From NCBI GenBank assembly GCA_028821125.1, contig JAPPHD010000151.1:1-33951 (forward strand): a stretch of DNA of 33,951 nucleotides, given 5' to 3'. How positions within the stretch are numbered: position 1 is the stretch's first letter; the number at the start of each line of letters is the position of its first letter. The position numbers were made by a program, and so were the translations under genes. This stretch comes from Gammaproteobacteria bacterium (GTDB lineage Bacteria; Pseudomonadota; Gammaproteobacteria; Pseudomonadales; Azotimanducaceae). The notes beneath the pieces are model-generated. The model was given only the letters and a program-made list of their open reading frames with translations, was not told the DNA's origin and did not search any database. Shown in pieces: positions 33,881 through 33,951 of this stretch.

Positions 33881-33951
33881 GGCAAAGGCGCAGCCCGCCA
33901 GCCGGAAGCGAGTCTTGCATGGCGAGCGGCAACGTTCGTCGTGAAGCGTAG

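Noticed and set aside
33781-33905. Complete tRNA or tmRNA gene at the right end
   Set aside because: Only the T-arm fits; acceptor, D-arm and anticodon stems could not be paired.

Overview
High-GC, gene-dense chromosomal DNA, most likely from a Gammaproteobacterium or a close pseudomonadotal relative. The reasons are an RND efflux pump with its adaptor, a TonB-dependent receptor, a MotA/TolQ/ExbB channel protein, and a single-chain indolepyruvate:ferredoxin oxidoreductase read divergently from an Lrp-type regulator. The species cannot be named from this sequence.

Region 1 (about 116-8790, minus strand) is one tightly packed eight-gene operon. In order of transcription it encodes: a two-TM membrane protein, two exported proteins, a membrane-anchored repeat protein, a membrane-anchored PEGA/formylglycine-generating-enzyme-fold protein lacking the catalytic cysteines, a small exported protein, a TolQ/ExbB-like channel, and a von Willebrand A protein. 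The N-terminal helix of the vWA protein resembles that of ExbD/TolR. I read this as an uncharacterised proton-motive-force-driven envelope machine.

Region 2 (8854-13236) has a MATE exporter, read divergently from a small oxidative/catabolic set: a luciferase-like flavin monooxygenase, an alpha/beta hydrolase and a carboxymuconolactone decarboxylase-family protein. The last has a frameshifted N-terminus. The monooxygenase ribosome binding site lies inside a perfect hairpin.

Region 3 (13493-18660, minus strand) is a gntR - adaptor - RND pump operon with a clear promoter and tandem operator. It is followed on the map by a vapBC toxin-antitoxin pair (18738-19360) with a promoter-overlapping inverted repeat and a four-copy 16-bp tandem repeat just upstream. 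The 1160-aa oxidoreductase and the divergent Lrp-type regulator end the housekeeping part (19554-23647).

Region 4 (about 23.7-33.8 kb) is accessory DNA. It contains a small two-gene unit, a hypothetical gene, an IS1595-type transposase, and two divergent operons. The minus operon encodes a 93-aa protein, a YaaA-like/RelE-like fusion and a GIY-YIG-like nuclease. The plus operon encodes a 520-aa protein of unknown family and an 884-aa phospholipase D-type (HKD) nuclease-like protein. The density of nuclease and toxin-type folds between mobile-element remnants suggests a defence island, and the divergent pair of operons is the best candidate here for an undescribed system. The right end holds a transposase pseudogene with an in-frame stop, butted against the last third of a TonB-dependent receptor that has lost its front.
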